DNA from: Alphaproteobacteria bacterium
GTDB taxonomy: Bacteria; Pseudomonadota; Alphaproteobacteria; DSM-16000; Inquilinaceae
Length of the DNA: 53,889 bases
Assembly: GCA_028284045.1 (NCBI GenBank)
Contig: JANQSN010000004.1
Span: 1-53,889, forward strand
Reading direction: 5' to 3'
Part shown: piece after piece, positions 7,882 to 17,600 of the stretch
Layout of the letters: the number at the start of each line of letters is the position of its first letter
Position numbering within the stretch: the stretch's first letter is position 1
Notes under the pieces: generated by a model
What the model was told of the DNA's origin: nothing
The model's input: only the letters and a program-made list of their open reading frames with translations
Database searches by the model: none
Made by a program: the position numbers and the translations under genes

Positions 7882-7940
7882 CCTGGGCGGGTATCGCCGG
7901 AGGGCGGCCGGCCAAGGTGATCCCGCTCTAGACACCCAGG
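7882..7940 (+). promoter_or_regulatory. Candidate structured 5' leader hairpin before the homocysteine methyltransferase gene
   Basis: CCTGGG (7882-7887) pairs with CCCAGG (7935-7940). Inside it, CGGG plus ATCGCC pairs with GGTGAT plus CCCG, leaving one bulged T, a GC-rich apical loop and a nine-base bulge on the 3' side. The hairpin ends 12 bases before the ATG at 7953 and would occlude or border the ribosome-binding region. I could not match it to SAM-I, SAM-II or SAH riboswitch consensus sequences. Function is inferred only from position. Confidence 0.4.
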
Positions 7941-7952
7941 GAACCCGCGCGG

Positions 7953-8993
7953 ATGTCCGACAAGCTTCAAACCCTGCTGGCCGAGCGGCCCTGGCTGGTC
8001 GCCGATGGCGCGACCGGCACCAGCCTGTTCGAGATGGGCCTGCCGCACGGCGATACGCCGGACGCCTGGAACCTGAGCGAGCCGGAGAAGATCCGCCGGC
8101 ACTATCGCAGCTTCATCGAGGCCGGCAGCGACATCGTCCTGACCAACAGTTTCGGCGGCACCGCGAACCGGCTGAAGCTGCACGGGCTGCAAGACCAGGT
8201 GCACGAGATCAATCGCGCCGCCGCGGCCCTGCTGGCCGTGGAGATCGAGGCGGCGGGCCGGCCGGTGATCTGCGCTGGCTCGGTCGGCCCGACCGGCGAC
8301 CTGTTCGAGCCGATCGGGCCGTTGAGCTACGACGACGGCGTCGCGGCCTTCACCGCCCAGATACAGGGCCTCAAGGACGGCGGCGCCGATGTCGCGTGGA
8401 TTGAGACGATCTCCGCGGAGGTGGAGTTGCGCGCGGCGCTGACCGCCGCTGCCGCCGTCGGCCTGCCGGCGGTCTGCACCCTGTCTTTCGACACCAACGG
8501 TCGGACGATGATGGGCCTGACGCCGCGCGATCTGGTCCGCTTGGCCGACAGTGCGAACCCAGTACCGGTCGGCTTCGGCGGTAATTGCGGAACCGGCGCG
8601 TCGGACCTGCTGGTCGGGCTGCTCAGTGCCCGACCCGATGTCTCGCCGAACCATGTCTTGGTTGCCAAGGCGAATGCCGGCATTCCCGAGTATGTCGACG
8701 GCGCCATCCGCTACAATGGGTCGCCTGAGCTGATGGCCGATTACGCGGTGCTCGCGCGGGACATCGGGGCCCGAATCATCGGCGGTTGCTGCGGCACGAC
8801 GCCGACCCATGTCCGCGCCATGCGCACGGCGTTGGAAACGCGACCGCCGTCCGGGCAGGTCCCCGATCTCGCGGCGATCGAAGCGGCGCTTGGCCCGGTG
8901 ACCGGAAAGACGGCCGACTTGCTCGATCCGGAGCATACGGCACCGCCGGAAGGGCCCGATCGGCCCCGCCGGAACCGCCGACGCGCCGCCTGA
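7953..8993 (+). CDS. Betaine-homocysteine S-methyltransferase family protein (346 aa)
   Basis: This is a zinc-dependent methyl transfer enzyme that makes methionine from homocysteine, most likely with glycine betaine as donor. The homocysteine S-methyltransferase fold is shown by LVADGATGTSLFEMGL near the start, SDIVLTNSFGG (59-69), CAGSVGPTGDLFEP (107-120), and the three zinc-ligand cysteines: Cys212 in GGNCGTG and Cys279/Cys280 in IGGCCGTTPTH. Length fits the bacterial BHMT-type proteins rather than MetH, which would carry B12 domains. About 45 C-terminal residues are variable and basic. It stands alone with a structured leader. A different methyl donor (for example S-methylmethionine) cannot be excluded. 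Confidence 0.88.
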   Translation: MSDKLQTLLAERPWLVADGATGTSLFEMGLPHGDTPDAWNLSEPEKIRRHYRSFIEAGSDIVLTNSFGGTANRLKLHGLQDQVHEINRAAAALLAVEIEAAGRPVICAGSVGPTGDLFEPIGPLSYDDGVAAFTAQIQGLKDGGADVAWIETISAEVELRAALTAAAAVGLPAVCTLSFDTNGRTMMGLTPRDLVRLADSANPVPVGFGGNCGTGASDLLVGLLSARPDVSPNHVLVAKANAGIPEYVDGAIRYNGSPELMADYAVLARDIGARIIGGCCGTTPTHVRAMRTALETRPPSGQVPDLAAIEAALGPVTGKTADLLDPEHTAPPEGPDRPRRNRRRAA

Positions 8994-10151
8994 TGCGGCC
9001 GTAGGCGGCGCGGCACCGCTCTCGATTCGGCCGCGACGATCACAGACGCGGCCGTTTCTCGCCCGCCCGACGCCTCGAAATCGGTCATTACTAGACACTA
9101 GCGCGTGAGTCGCGCGGTGCGCCCGCGAGTCGGACGCACATCAACGACACAATCTCATACTGCTTTGATTTTATTGAATTTGACCGCTGAGCATGATCGC
9201 CGAAGCACGCGCTACCCCAAGTCTCCGACGACGTACTGCTTCCATCGGCGATCGCCGGAACGCGCTGTACCCTCGACTGCACCAAAGCGCGGACGGCGCC
9301 AGCCGCGAACACGCGCAGAGCCCAACGACGGCGACAGCATACGCCGGCAAGATTTCCCCCGGCGAACCGCGGCCAGCCCTGACAATCTCTGGGTTACTTC
9401 GCGCTCGACAGCAGAGTCATCGCTCATCTGGCTCGCGACCGGATGCCAACGCGCATGCGAGGGACTCCAGAATCCGCCGCCCAACCAGAATTACTAGACA
9501 TGATTTCTGAAGGCGTACAGAACGATCGCCGGACCAGAATTTGCGGCCCGCTAACTAATTGTTAACTCGACTGTGCCTGACCTCCAACCGTCTTGTCCAG
9601 CCCTTCCCATGGACAGGCGCCGTGTTGCGACCATTTGGCGGCTTCAGCGCCCGCAGCCCCGCCCCCGTGAGGTTCGTAGACGCCCGCCCGACGGCGTTGA
9701 TGTCCTGGGCGCGCGCGCAAATCGCGCCAGTCTCGCGGCCGTCCCCCCTTGTGCGCGCATCGAACACGCTTTGCGCCACGGGAGAGAGCATCGGCAACGA
9801 GGTGGTTAGTCCGGGACACGCCGGTGTAGTCCGCATGGGTCTGCACAATTATGGTTTTCTTATCGCAAGTTGGCATCCATTTCTCAATGAATGTCTCAGA
9901 TTAATCGTCCTGGTCAACTTGCGAACTGAACTCAGACAACAGTGATCGCCGCCGCTTGCTCAGCGTGCCATTCGGACCTGGACGACGGCACGCGAGGAGG
10001 GGCGATTCCGCTGCGATTCCGGGACTTTGTAGCCGATTGCCCCCAGCTTCGACACGTCGAGCGAACACGGGGCTCAACGTCCGGAGCCACGGCCCGGATG
10101 TCGAGGCCCTTGGCGCTGCCCCACCGCTTCGGCCTATGATTCCGGTCCGCG
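8994..10151. other. 1.16-kb gap without a recognisable gene
   Basis: Several short open frames occur on both strands, but none shows a family motif, a convincing start or a consistent codon pattern. The most protein-like piece is on the minus strand around 9555-9876, where LSPVAQSVFDARTRGDG is followed by ICARAQDINAVGRASTNLTG, possibly with a frameshift from an upstream start MPTCDKKTIIVQ. I cannot assign it. The stretch is less GC-rich than the genes around it and looks like decayed sequence. Confidence 0.5.
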
Positions 10152-10802
10152 ATGGCGCCAGCGGCGGATGGCGGCAACGACAATCGGAAGCGCCGGGTGG
10201 AACAACGGGCATGGCAGCGGATGCTGAGCGGGCGCCGGCTCAACCTGCTCAATCCATCGCCGCTGGATATCGAAATCGAGGATATTGCCCACGGCCTTGC
10301 TCGCGTGGCGCGCTGGAACGGCCAGACTCACGGTCCCTACGCCCTGTCCGTCGCCCAGCACAGCGTCATGGTGGAGCGGCTGTTCCTCGACGAATGGCGC
10401 GGCGTGGTGGAGGTAAGGTGGCGCATGGCCGCGCTGTTGCATGATGCGGCCGAATACGTAATCGGCGACCCGATAACGCCCTTCAAGGCCGCTCTGGGCG
10501 GCGACTACCGGACAATCGAAGAAGGCCTGCAGCGGGCCGTCTATCTGCGCTTCGGCCTCCCGCCGGTGCCGCCGGCGCCGGTGGCCGCCGCCATCAAGCG
10601 CGCCGACAAAACGGCCGCCTTCTCCGAGGCGGTCGCCTTGGCCGGCTTCACCGAGACTGAAGCGCGGCGGGTCCTGGGCTATCGCCGGCGGGTCCAGGTG
10701 AAAGATATTTGCCCATCGCCGCCGGATGAGGCAAAGAATGTGTTTCTCGCGCGATTTTCAGCCCTTCAAACGGTCATGGAGACCTGTACCGCCATTGGGT
10801 GA
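10152..10802 (+). CDS. HD-domain phosphohydrolase, YfbR-like (216 aa)
   Basis: This is a metal-dependent phosphohydrolase of the HD superfamily, related to the 5'-deoxynucleotidase YfbR. His70 (SVAQHSVMV), His97-Asp98 (AALLHDAAEYVIGD) and Asp152 (IKRADKTAAF) form the expected H...HD...D metal site. The region LNLLNPSPLDIEIEDIAHGL and the ARWNGQT segment recur in alphaproteobacterial members. The ATG at 10152 is used; a GTG at 10197 (VEQRAWQRML) is a possible later start. The next gene starts about 45 bases downstream on the same strand. The natural substrate, a nucleotide or another phosphoester, is not determinable from sequence. Confidence 0.85.
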   Translation: MAPAADGGNDNRKRRVEQRAWQRMLSGRRLNLLNPSPLDIEIEDIAHGLARVARWNGQTHGPYALSVAQHSVMVERLFLDEWRGVVEVRWRMAALLHDAAEYVIGDPITPFKAALGGDYRTIEEGLQRAVYLRFGLPPVPPAPVAAAIKRADKTAAFSEAVALAGFTETEARRVLGYRRRVQVKDICPSPPDEAKNVFLARFSALQTVMETCTAIG

Positions 10803-10848
10803 ATGTCTGGGTAGTCTCCGGCCCGAGTCCGGTCGGCTTGGGCGGCTT

Positions 10849-11358
10849 GTGCGACGACTGGCCACCGGTTTCCTCGTACTGGCGGCGAGCCTCACGGGTT
10901 TCGTTGGCGTTGCAAGTGCACAGGACGGGTTCCTCGGCAGCGCATGGGCCTGGGAGGCGCACGCCTCGCGGCTGCCCGACGGGGATCGCCGGTGCGTGCT
11001 GCGTGCACTCCACGACGCCATGGGCGACGGCGACCTGATGTGGGTCTTCGATCCGGCGCAGGCAGACAGCGTCCCCGACGGGTTCCTCGTCGTCGACCGC
11101 CGGCTCGCCGACGGCGCGACGGCGGCGGCGCTGTCCGTGACGCCGGGAGACACCTACCGGCTGGTGCGCGCCGACGATCTGCATTTCTACAGTCGAATCG
11201 CCGACGCCGACCGCCTGTTCACGGAGCTGAAGCGGGGCGCATCGGCCGAGTTGACCTTGCGCCGCGGCGGCGCGGCGGACGACGCCCGCACCCTGCCCTT
11301 CTCGCTGATCGGCTTCACCGCGGCCAGCACGATCGCCCGCACCGCCTGCCTGCCTTAG
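10849..11358 (+). CDS. Exported protein of unknown function (169 aa)
   Basis: From a GTG at 10849 the protein opens with a clear signal peptide (VRRLATGFLVLAASLTGFVG, then VASAQ). I preferred this over the ATG at 10726, whose product would start with a basic tail overlapping the HD gene in another frame. The mature part has no motif I recognise. It contains two cysteines (in DRRCVLRAL and IARTACLP) that could form one disulfide and reads like a small beta-rich periplasmic protein. Its neighbours, an HD hydrolase and phnM, give no clear hint of function. Confidence 0.65.
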   Translation: MRRLATGFLVLAASLTGFVGVASAQDGFLGSAWAWEAHASRLPDGDRRCVLRALHDAMGDGDLMWVFDPAQADSVPDGFLVVDRRLADGATAAALSVTPGDTYRLVRADDLHFYSRIADADRLFTELKRGASAELTLRRGGAADDARTLPFSLIGFTAASTIARTACLP

Positions 11359-11430
11359 GCGCGCGGCGGCCATGCCGCTTCGACGATTGCCATCCCGAGG
11401 GCCGCTGGGGTATCTCCCGCTGCATCCGCG

Positions 11431-12600
11431 ATGGCGTCGACGAAGGAGGTCCCGGTGGTGGTCGAGCATGTGTTCACCAACGCCCGGGTCGTCACGCCCG
11501 ATGCGGTGATCCTGGGCTCGCTGGCCTTGCGCGACGGGATGATCGCGGCCATCGACACCGGCCCCAGCGGCCTCGCCGCGGCGGAGGACCTGGGCGGCGA
11601 CTTGCTGATCCCCGGCCTGATCGAGCTGCATACCGACAACCTGGAAAAACACGTGGCGCCGCGCCCCGGCGTCTGGTGGCCCGGCGTCACGGCGATGGTC
11701 GCGCACGACGCCCAGGTCGCCGCCGGGGGAATCACCACCGTGTTCGACGCCCTGACGCTGGGCGACCGCTATCGCACGGAAGACCAGGGTACCGCCTTGG
11801 ACGAGTTGGTGGCGGCCGTGCGCGACGCGACCCGGCGCGGCCTCTTGAGGGTCGAACATCGCCTCCACCTGCGCTGCGAGGTCAGCTTCGGCCCGGTGCT
11901 CGACCTGCTGGACCCGCTGATCGACGAGCCGGATGTCGGCCTCATCTCGCTGATGGACCACACGCCGGGATCGCGGCAGTTCGCCGATGTGGACAAATAC
12001 AAGGAGCTCTATCGCCTCAATCACCACATGACCGAGGACGAGGTCGAAGAGCACCTCCAGACCCTGCATGCGGACCAGCGCCGCTATAGCGACGAGCATC
12101 GCCGGGCAATCGTCGCGCGCGCCCATGACCGCGGGCAGGTGCTGGCCAGCCACGACGACAGTTGCCTGGCGCATGTCCGCCAGGCGCATCACGAACGGGT
12201 GGCGATCGCGGAGTTCCCGACCACCGAGGAAGCCGCCGACGCCGCCGCCGAGCATGGGCTGAAGGTGCTGATGGGCGCCCCCAACCTGCTGCGCGGCGCG
12301 TCCCATTCCGGCAATGTCTCGGCGGGCACGCTCGCCAATCGCGGCCGCCTGGACATCCTGTCGTCGGACTACTATCCGGCAAGCCTGCTGATGGGCGCCT
12401 TCCAACTCAGCGCGCCACCCTTCGACCTGCCTTTGCCGGAGGCCATCGCCGTGGTCTCGGCCAACCCCGCCGACGCGGTCGGCCTGACCGATCGCGGGCG
12501 CATCGCCGTCGGCCGCCGCGGCGACCTGGTGCGCGTTCACGCCGCCGACGGCCTGCCGCTGGTTCGCGGGGTCTGGCGGGCGGGTGAGCGGGTCGGCTGA
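11431..12600 (+). CDS. phnM: Alpha-D-ribose 1-methylphosphonate 5-triphosphate diphosphatase (389 aa)
   Basis: PhnM removes pyrophosphate from the ribose-methylphosphonate triphosphate intermediate before C-P lyase acts on it. It belongs to the amidohydrolase superfamily. The family hallmarks are present: GDLLIPGLIELHTDNLEKH near residue 70, with the metal-binding His and the PhnM-specific DNLEKH; ASHDDSCLAHV around 240; and a late LDILSSDYYPASLL. Length matches known PhnM. The translation start could also be a nearby GTG. A DUF1045 gene follows 39 bases later, as in phosphonate operons, but none of phnG-L is visible in the window. Confidence 0.92.
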   Translation: MASTKEVPVVVEHVFTNARVVTPDAVILGSLALRDGMIAAIDTGPSGLAAAEDLGGDLLIPGLIELHTDNLEKHVAPRPGVWWPGVTAMVAHDAQVAAGGITTVFDALTLGDRYRTEDQGTALDELVAAVRDATRRGLLRVEHRLHLRCEVSFGPVLDLLDPLIDEPDVGLISLMDHTPGSRQFADVDKYKELYRLNHHMTEDEVEEHLQTLHADQRRYSDEHRRAIVARAHDRGQVLASHDDSCLAHVRQAHHERVAIAEFPTTEEAADAAAEHGLKVLMGAPNLLRGASHSGNVSAGTLANRGRLDILSSDYYPASLLMGAFQLSAPPFDLPLPEAIAVVSANPADAVGLTDRGRIAVGRRGDLVRVHAADGLPLVRGVWRAGERVG

Positions 12601-12639
12601 CCGGCCGCGCCATTCGCCTCCCTGCCTAGACGTGTCCCG

Positions 12640-13389
12640 GTGAGCGCACCCCGCTACGCCCTCTACGCGGTCCCGCCCCGGATGCATTCTCTCACCCGGC
12701 TTGCATCCGCCTGGCTCGGCCGCGACGCCTGGACCGGCGCGGCCGTGGAGCCGCCGGCCGGCGTGGACGACCTGCCCGATCGTGAGGCCGCCACCGCGTT
12801 TCCCCGGGGCTATGGCTTCCACGCGACCTTGAAGGCGCCCTTTCACCTGGCAGCCGGCCGATCGGCGGCGTCGCTGCTGGACGCTGTCGCGGCCTTCGCG
12901 GCCGACTGGCCACCGGTGCCGCCCGTTGTCCTGCAGCCGGACACCCTCGGCGACTTCGTCGCCCTCGTCCCGGGTGAGCCGGCGCCGGCGCTCAACGCCC
13001 TGGCGGACAGCGTGGTGACGGTGTTCGAGCCGTTCCGCGCGCCCCTCGACCCGGCGGACCGGGACCGCCGGCTAGCCGGCGGCCTTAGCGAGCGGCAGCG
13101 CGAGCACTTGCTGCGCGTCGGCTACCCGCATGTCTTCGAGGATTTCCACTTCCACATGACGCTGACCGGACCGGTCGCCGAGGCTTGGGCGCGGGATCGC
13201 TATCGCCGCGCTTTCGCCGACTATGCCGGCGCCGTGCTGGCGGCGCCGGTCGGCGGCTGGGAGATCGCCGTCTTCCACCAGCCCGACCGCGCGCAGGCCT
13301 TCGACATCGTGAAGTCCTGGCCCCTCACCGGAAAACCGGTGACCGGGCAGGCCGCACCCGATCAGTCCGCCGGGCGATCCGGGTCGTAG
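12640..13389 (+). CDS. DUF1045 / putative phosphonate-metabolism 2H phosphoesterase (249 aa)
   Basis: A GTG start at 12640 gives a protein beginning MSAPRYALYAVPP. Two H-x-T/S-like motifs, GYGFHATLKAPF (about residue 66) and FHFHMTLTGPV (about 173), are the hallmark of 2H phosphoesterases and of the DUF1045 family often found beside phn genes. It probably hydrolyses a cyclic phosphate or related ribose phosphate intermediate; this is family inference. It is in the same direction as phnM with a short gap, so they are likely co-transcribed. Its 3' end overlaps the convergent gene at 13362 by 28 bases. Confidence 0.83.
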   Translation: MSAPRYALYAVPPRMHSLTRLASAWLGRDAWTGAAVEPPAGVDDLPDREAATAFPRGYGFHATLKAPFHLAAGRSAASLLDAVAAFAADWPPVPPVVLQPDTLGDFVALVPGEPAPALNALADSVVTVFEPFRAPLDPADRDRRLAGGLSERQREHLLRVGYPHVFEDFHFHMTLTGPVAEAWARDRYRRAFADYAGAVLAAPVGGWEIAVFHQPDRAQAFDIVKSWPLTGKPVTGQAAPDQSAGRSGS

Positions 13390-13841
13390 CGCCGCCGGGC
13401 ATGCGCCACCGCCAAGGTGCGCAGGCTGGACGCTTGGCGGGCCGCCCCGGCCTCCCGGGCCTGGCCGACCTCGCCGTTCTCGGCCGACGGCGACGGTTCG
13501 GAGCGGTCGAACCGCTCCCCCAGACGGTCGGCGAGTTGGTCGAGCAGGTCGCCGGTGACCGGCGCCTTGGGTCGGGAGGGACTGTCGGTCCGCCCCGACG
13601 GGGAGGGCGGAGCCGGCGTCTTGGCGGCCGGCGCCACGGCCGCCCGTGACGCGGTGCCGGGGGCCGTCTGATCGATGGCGCGTCCGATGATGCCTGGAAG
13701 GAAGGGCAGCACCAGCGCGCGCATCAGCCGGCCATCCTCCATCGCCCAGGCCAGCAGCAATCGCTGTGCGGCACGGCGGTCGCCGCCGGTCTGCACCAGC
13801 GCCGCCTGCACCTTCTCCGTCACATGCGGATCGGCCGCCAT
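13362..13841 (-). CDS. Hypothetical protein with helical N-terminus and low-complexity middle (159 aa)
   Basis: Residues 1-60 (MAADPHVTEKVQAALVQTGG, then RRAAQRLLLAWAMEDGRLMR) look like a folded alpha-helical domain. They are followed by an Ala/Pro/Ser-rich linker and a C-terminal helix LLDQLADRLGERF. No family is recognised. Codon third positions are strongly G/C as in neighbouring genes, which favours real coding. It is convergent with and overlaps the DUF1045 gene. A cytoplasmic protein is likely since no signal or membrane segment is visible. Confidence 0.6.
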   Translation of the reverse strand: MAADPHVTEKVQAALVQTGGDRRAAQRLLLAWAMEDGRLMRALVLPFLPGIIGRAIDQTAPGTASRAAVAPAAKTPAPPSPSGRTDSPSRPKAPVTGDLLDQLADRLGERFDRSEPSPSAENGEVGQAREAGAARQASSLRTLAVAHARRRYDPDRPAD

Positions 13842-14017
13842 ACCGCCTGCGAATCCCCGTCCTGGACGTCTTGCTACATCCTAGCTTGACCGCCCACGCT
13901 CGCCTATGCCCTTTGGCGGCTGGCGGGGCGCCCTGCCCCGCGGATTGGTCGAGTCGCTCGCAAGCGCCGACGTCGTCCGGCTGGATCGAGCCGCAACGGG
14001 CCGCCGGTGTCGCTGCC

Positions 14018-14656
14018 ATGCAGATCGAGATCTTCTTCGACTTCTCCTGTCCCTGGTGCTTCATCGGCAAGCGCCGGCTGGCCAAGGCGCTGTCCGCCCG
14101 CCCGCATATCGACGCGCGCATCCAGTGGCGCCCCTACCAGTTGAACCCCGGCGCCGCCGCCGGTTTCCCGGGCGGACGGGGCATCGGCACGCCGCGCCGC
14201 AACGCCCATGTCGGCACCGCGGTGCGCGAGGCGGCGGAACGCGACGGGGTGATCATCGATCTGGGGCAGCTCAACCGGTTTCCGGCAACGCTGAACGCCC
14301 ACCGGCTGCTGCGCTTCTCCGCGGCGGAGGGCAAAGACCCCGCACCCCTGGTCGACCGGCTGTTCGCCGCCCATTTCTGCGAGGCACGGGACATCAGCGA
14401 TATCGGGGAACTGGCCGGCCTGGCGGCGGAATGCGGCCTGTCGCCGGCGCTGGTGCGCAGCTACCTGAACGGCGACCGCGACACGCGGTTGGTGTTGACC
14501 GCCGATGCCGCGGCCCGGCGCGGCGGCGTCCACGCGATTCCCTGTGTGGTCTTCGAGCGGCGCTTCGCCATCTCCGGCGCGCAGGATTCCAGCACCTATC
14601 TGCCGCTGCTGGACCTGGCGGCGGTCGGCCTGCCCGGGATGACCATCGCCCCGTGA
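14018..14656 (+). CDS. DsbA-family oxidoreductase, FrnE-like (212 aa)
   Basis: This is a thioredoxin-fold protein with a CPWC active site (Cys11 to Cys14 in FFDFSCPWCFIGKRRL), like FrnE/2-hydroxychromene-2-carboxylate isomerase-type DsbA proteins. The cis-Pro region is VHAIPCVVFERRFAISGAQ near the C-terminus. I took the ATG at 14018 because it places the CPWC motif ten residues in, as in the family; the open frame extends upstream without family resemblance. There is no signal peptide, so it is expected in the cytoplasm, possibly in redox stress. The 3' end faces mfd. Confidence 0.87.
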   Translation: MQIEIFFDFSCPWCFIGKRRLAKALSARPHIDARIQWRPYQLNPGAAAGFPGGRGIGTPRRNAHVGTAVREAAERDGVIIDLGQLNRFPATLNAHRLLRFSAAEGKDPAPLVDRLFAAHFCEARDISDIGELAGLAAECGLSPALVRSYLNGDRDTRLVLTADAAARRGGVHAIPCVVFERRFAISGAQDSSTYLPLLDLAAVGLPGMTIAP

Positions 14657-14672
14657 GACGCGAGGTCGGCCC

Positions 14673-17600
14673 TCAGGCCAGGCGTGCCAGCACCTCCAAC
14701 AGCCGGCGGACCCCGGACAGCCGGCGCGGCAACTCGCTCCACGGCCGGTTGATCACCAGCCGACCATCGGGGCGCAGCTTTGCGCGGCCTTCCTGGCGCG
14801 TGACGAAGGTGACCAGGCGCGCCGGCGCCGGCGCGCCATCCGGGTGGAACTGAACCACCGCACCGCGCGGCCCGGCCTCCAGCCGATCGACGCCCGCCTG
14901 GCGGCAAAGCTGCTTGATTCCCATCACCGCCAGGAAGTTTTCCGCCTCCGCCGGCAGCGGGCCGAACCGGTCGATCAGCTCCGCGGCGAAGGCCTCCAGC
15001 TCTGCGGCGTCGGTCAACCGCGCCGCCCGCCGGTACAGCTCCAGTCGGATCGCCAGATCGGCGACATAGGTGTCGGGAATCAGCACCGGCATGCCGAGAT
15101 TGATGGTCGGCACCCAGCCGATATCAGCCGGCTCGTCGAACTCGCCGCGCCGCGCGGCGGCCACCGCCTCCTCCAGCATCTGCTGGAACAGCTCGATGCC
15201 GACCTCCCGGATGTGACCGGACTGCTCCTCGCCCAAAAGATTGCCAGCGCCGCGGATGTCCAGGTCATGGCTGGCCAAGGTGAAGCCGGCGCCCAGCGTG
15301 TCTAGCGTGTCTATTACCTCCAGACGTTGAATCGCCGTGGCGTTCAGCGTCTTTTCCGGAGAGTAGGTGAAGTAGGCATAGCCGCGCTGCTTGGATCGGC
15401 CGATGCGACCGCGAAGCTGGTAGAGCTGCGACAGGCCGAAACGGTCCGCCCGGTGGATGATCAGCGTGTTGGCCGTGGGGATATCCAGCCCGCTTTCCAC
15501 GATGCTGGTCGACAACAGCACATCGAACTGGCCCTCGTAGAAGGCGCTCATCACGTCTTCCAGCGCCGTTGCGCTCAGCCGGCCATGCGCCACGGCCACC
15601 TTGATCTCCGGCACCAGCTCGGCCAGTTGCTCGCGCACACCGTCGAGATCCTCGATCCGCGGGCAGACATAGAAGGTCTGCCCACCGCGGAAATGCTCGC
15701 GCATGATCGCCTCGCGCAGCACCACCGGGTCGTAGGGCAGCACGAAGGTGCGCACCGCCAGCCGATCGATCGGCGGCGTAGCGATCAGCGACATGTCCCG
15801 GACGCCGGCGAGCGACAGTTGCAGCGTTCGCGGGATCGGCGTGGCGCTGAGGCTCAGTACATGCACCCCGTCGGCCAGGCTCTTCAGCCGCTCCTTCTGC
15901 TTGACGCCGAAATGCTGCTCCTCGTCGACGATCAGCAGGCCCAGGTCCTTGAACCGGATCTGCTGGGACAACAGCGCATGCGTGCCGACGATGACATCGA
16001 CGCTGCCGTCGGCCAGCCCCTGGCGGACCGTCCGCGCCGCCGTCGGGCTGACCAGGCGGGAGAGCTGGGCGATGCACAGCGGCTGACCCTGGAACCGCTG
16101 CTCCACGGTCCGGAAATGCTGGCGCGCCAACAGGGTCGTCGGCACGACGATGGCCACCTGCCGGCCCGATGCGGCCATCACATAGGCCGCTCGCAACGCC
16201 ACCTCGGTCTTGCCGAAGCCGACATCGCCGCAGATCAACCGGTCCATCGGGCGGTCGCGGGCGAGATCCTCCAGCACCTCGTCGATCGCGCGTAGCTGGT
16301 CGTCGGTCTCCGGGAAGGGGAAGCGCGCCGCGAACTCCTGATAGGTGCCCTCCGGCGGCTGCACCGGGTCGATCGTGTTCACGCTGCGCCGCGCGGCCAC
16401 CTTCAACAGCGCGTCGGCCATGTCCTTCAGGCGTTTCTTGACCTTCGCCTTGCGTGCCTGCCAGGACGCGCTGCCCAACCGGTCTAGGGCGACCGGCGCC
16501 TGGTCGGAGCCGAATCGCGACAGCACCTCAATGTTCTCGACCGGCAAGTAGAGCTTGGCGTCGTCGGCATAGACCAGCTTCAGGCAGTCGTGCGGCGCCC
16601 CGGACACGACCAGCGACTCCAATCCGGCGTACCGGCCGATGCCGTGATCGGCATGGACGACCAGATCGCCGACGCCGAGGCTGGACATCTCGCCGATGAA
16701 GTTGTCGGCCTGCTTGCGCCGCCGCCGCTGCGGGCGGACCAGGCGGTCGCCGAAGATGTCCTGCTCGGTGATCACCGCCAGGTCGTCGGCGATGAACCCG
16801 CCTTCCAGCGGCAGGACGGTCAGGCCGACCGTGCGCCGGGTCGACGGGGTCGACACCGTCCAGCGGTCGACCATTTCCGCCCCGGCCAACCCGTGGTCGG
16901 CAAGCAGCGTGCGGATCCGCTCGCACGATCCGGTGGTGTAGCCGGCGAGCACCACCGACCGGCCGCTGTCCTGCAGCGCACGGACATGGTCTCGGACAGC
17001 GTCCATCAGATGGCCGTCGGGCGAGGCGCGGGCCGCCGCGAAGTCCTGGCCGCGCCGCCCGCCGCCGTCGATGCCCTGGCTGCCGGGCGCGGCCGCGAAG
17101 GGCGCAAGCTGAAAGACAGGCCGGGCCGCCAGGCCGCCCTGCCAGTCCGCGTCGTCAAGGTAGAGCGCGGTGGGCGGCAAGGCCTTGTACGGCGCGGCAT
17201 TGGCCCGGGGCTTCGCGGCCATCAGTTGAGCGCGCGCCTCGAAAAACTCGCCGACCTGCTGAAGCCGGCTAACGACGGCGTCCGCCGCCTGATGGTCCAA
17301 CGAGACCACCGCGTCGGGCACATAGTCGAATAGCGTTTCTAGACGCTCGTGGAACAGCGGCAGCCAATGCTCCATACCGGGGAATCGCCGTCCCTCGCTG
17401 ACCGCGGCGTAGAGCGGATCGTCTCCGGCGACGGCGCCGAAGGCGTCGCGATAGCCGCGGCGGAACCGCGCGACCGACGCCTCGTCCAGCCGGAATTCGC
17501 TGGTCGGGCGGAGCGCAAGGCGATCCAGGCTGCCGGTGGTGCGCTGGGTCATGCCGTCGAAGCTGCGCAGCTCTTCGATCTCGTCGCCGAACAGGTCGAT

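Noticed and set aside
7641..7952. SAM-II or SAH riboswitch before the methyltransferase gene
   Set aside because: The conserved core sequences of those classes could not be found; only a generic structured leader is claimed.
7710..9098. A long open frame on the minus strand opposite the homocysteine methyltransferase gene
   Set aside because: It is the antisense shadow of a GC-rich gene: low-complexity Arg/Gly/Ala composition, no family motif, and the plus strand has clear catalytic motifs.
10774..12846. A 690-codon open frame on the minus strand opposite phnM
   Set aside because: Composition is Arg/Gln/His-rich with no domain; phnM and its neighbours on the plus strand show specific motifs. 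Long antisense frames are expected at this GC content.
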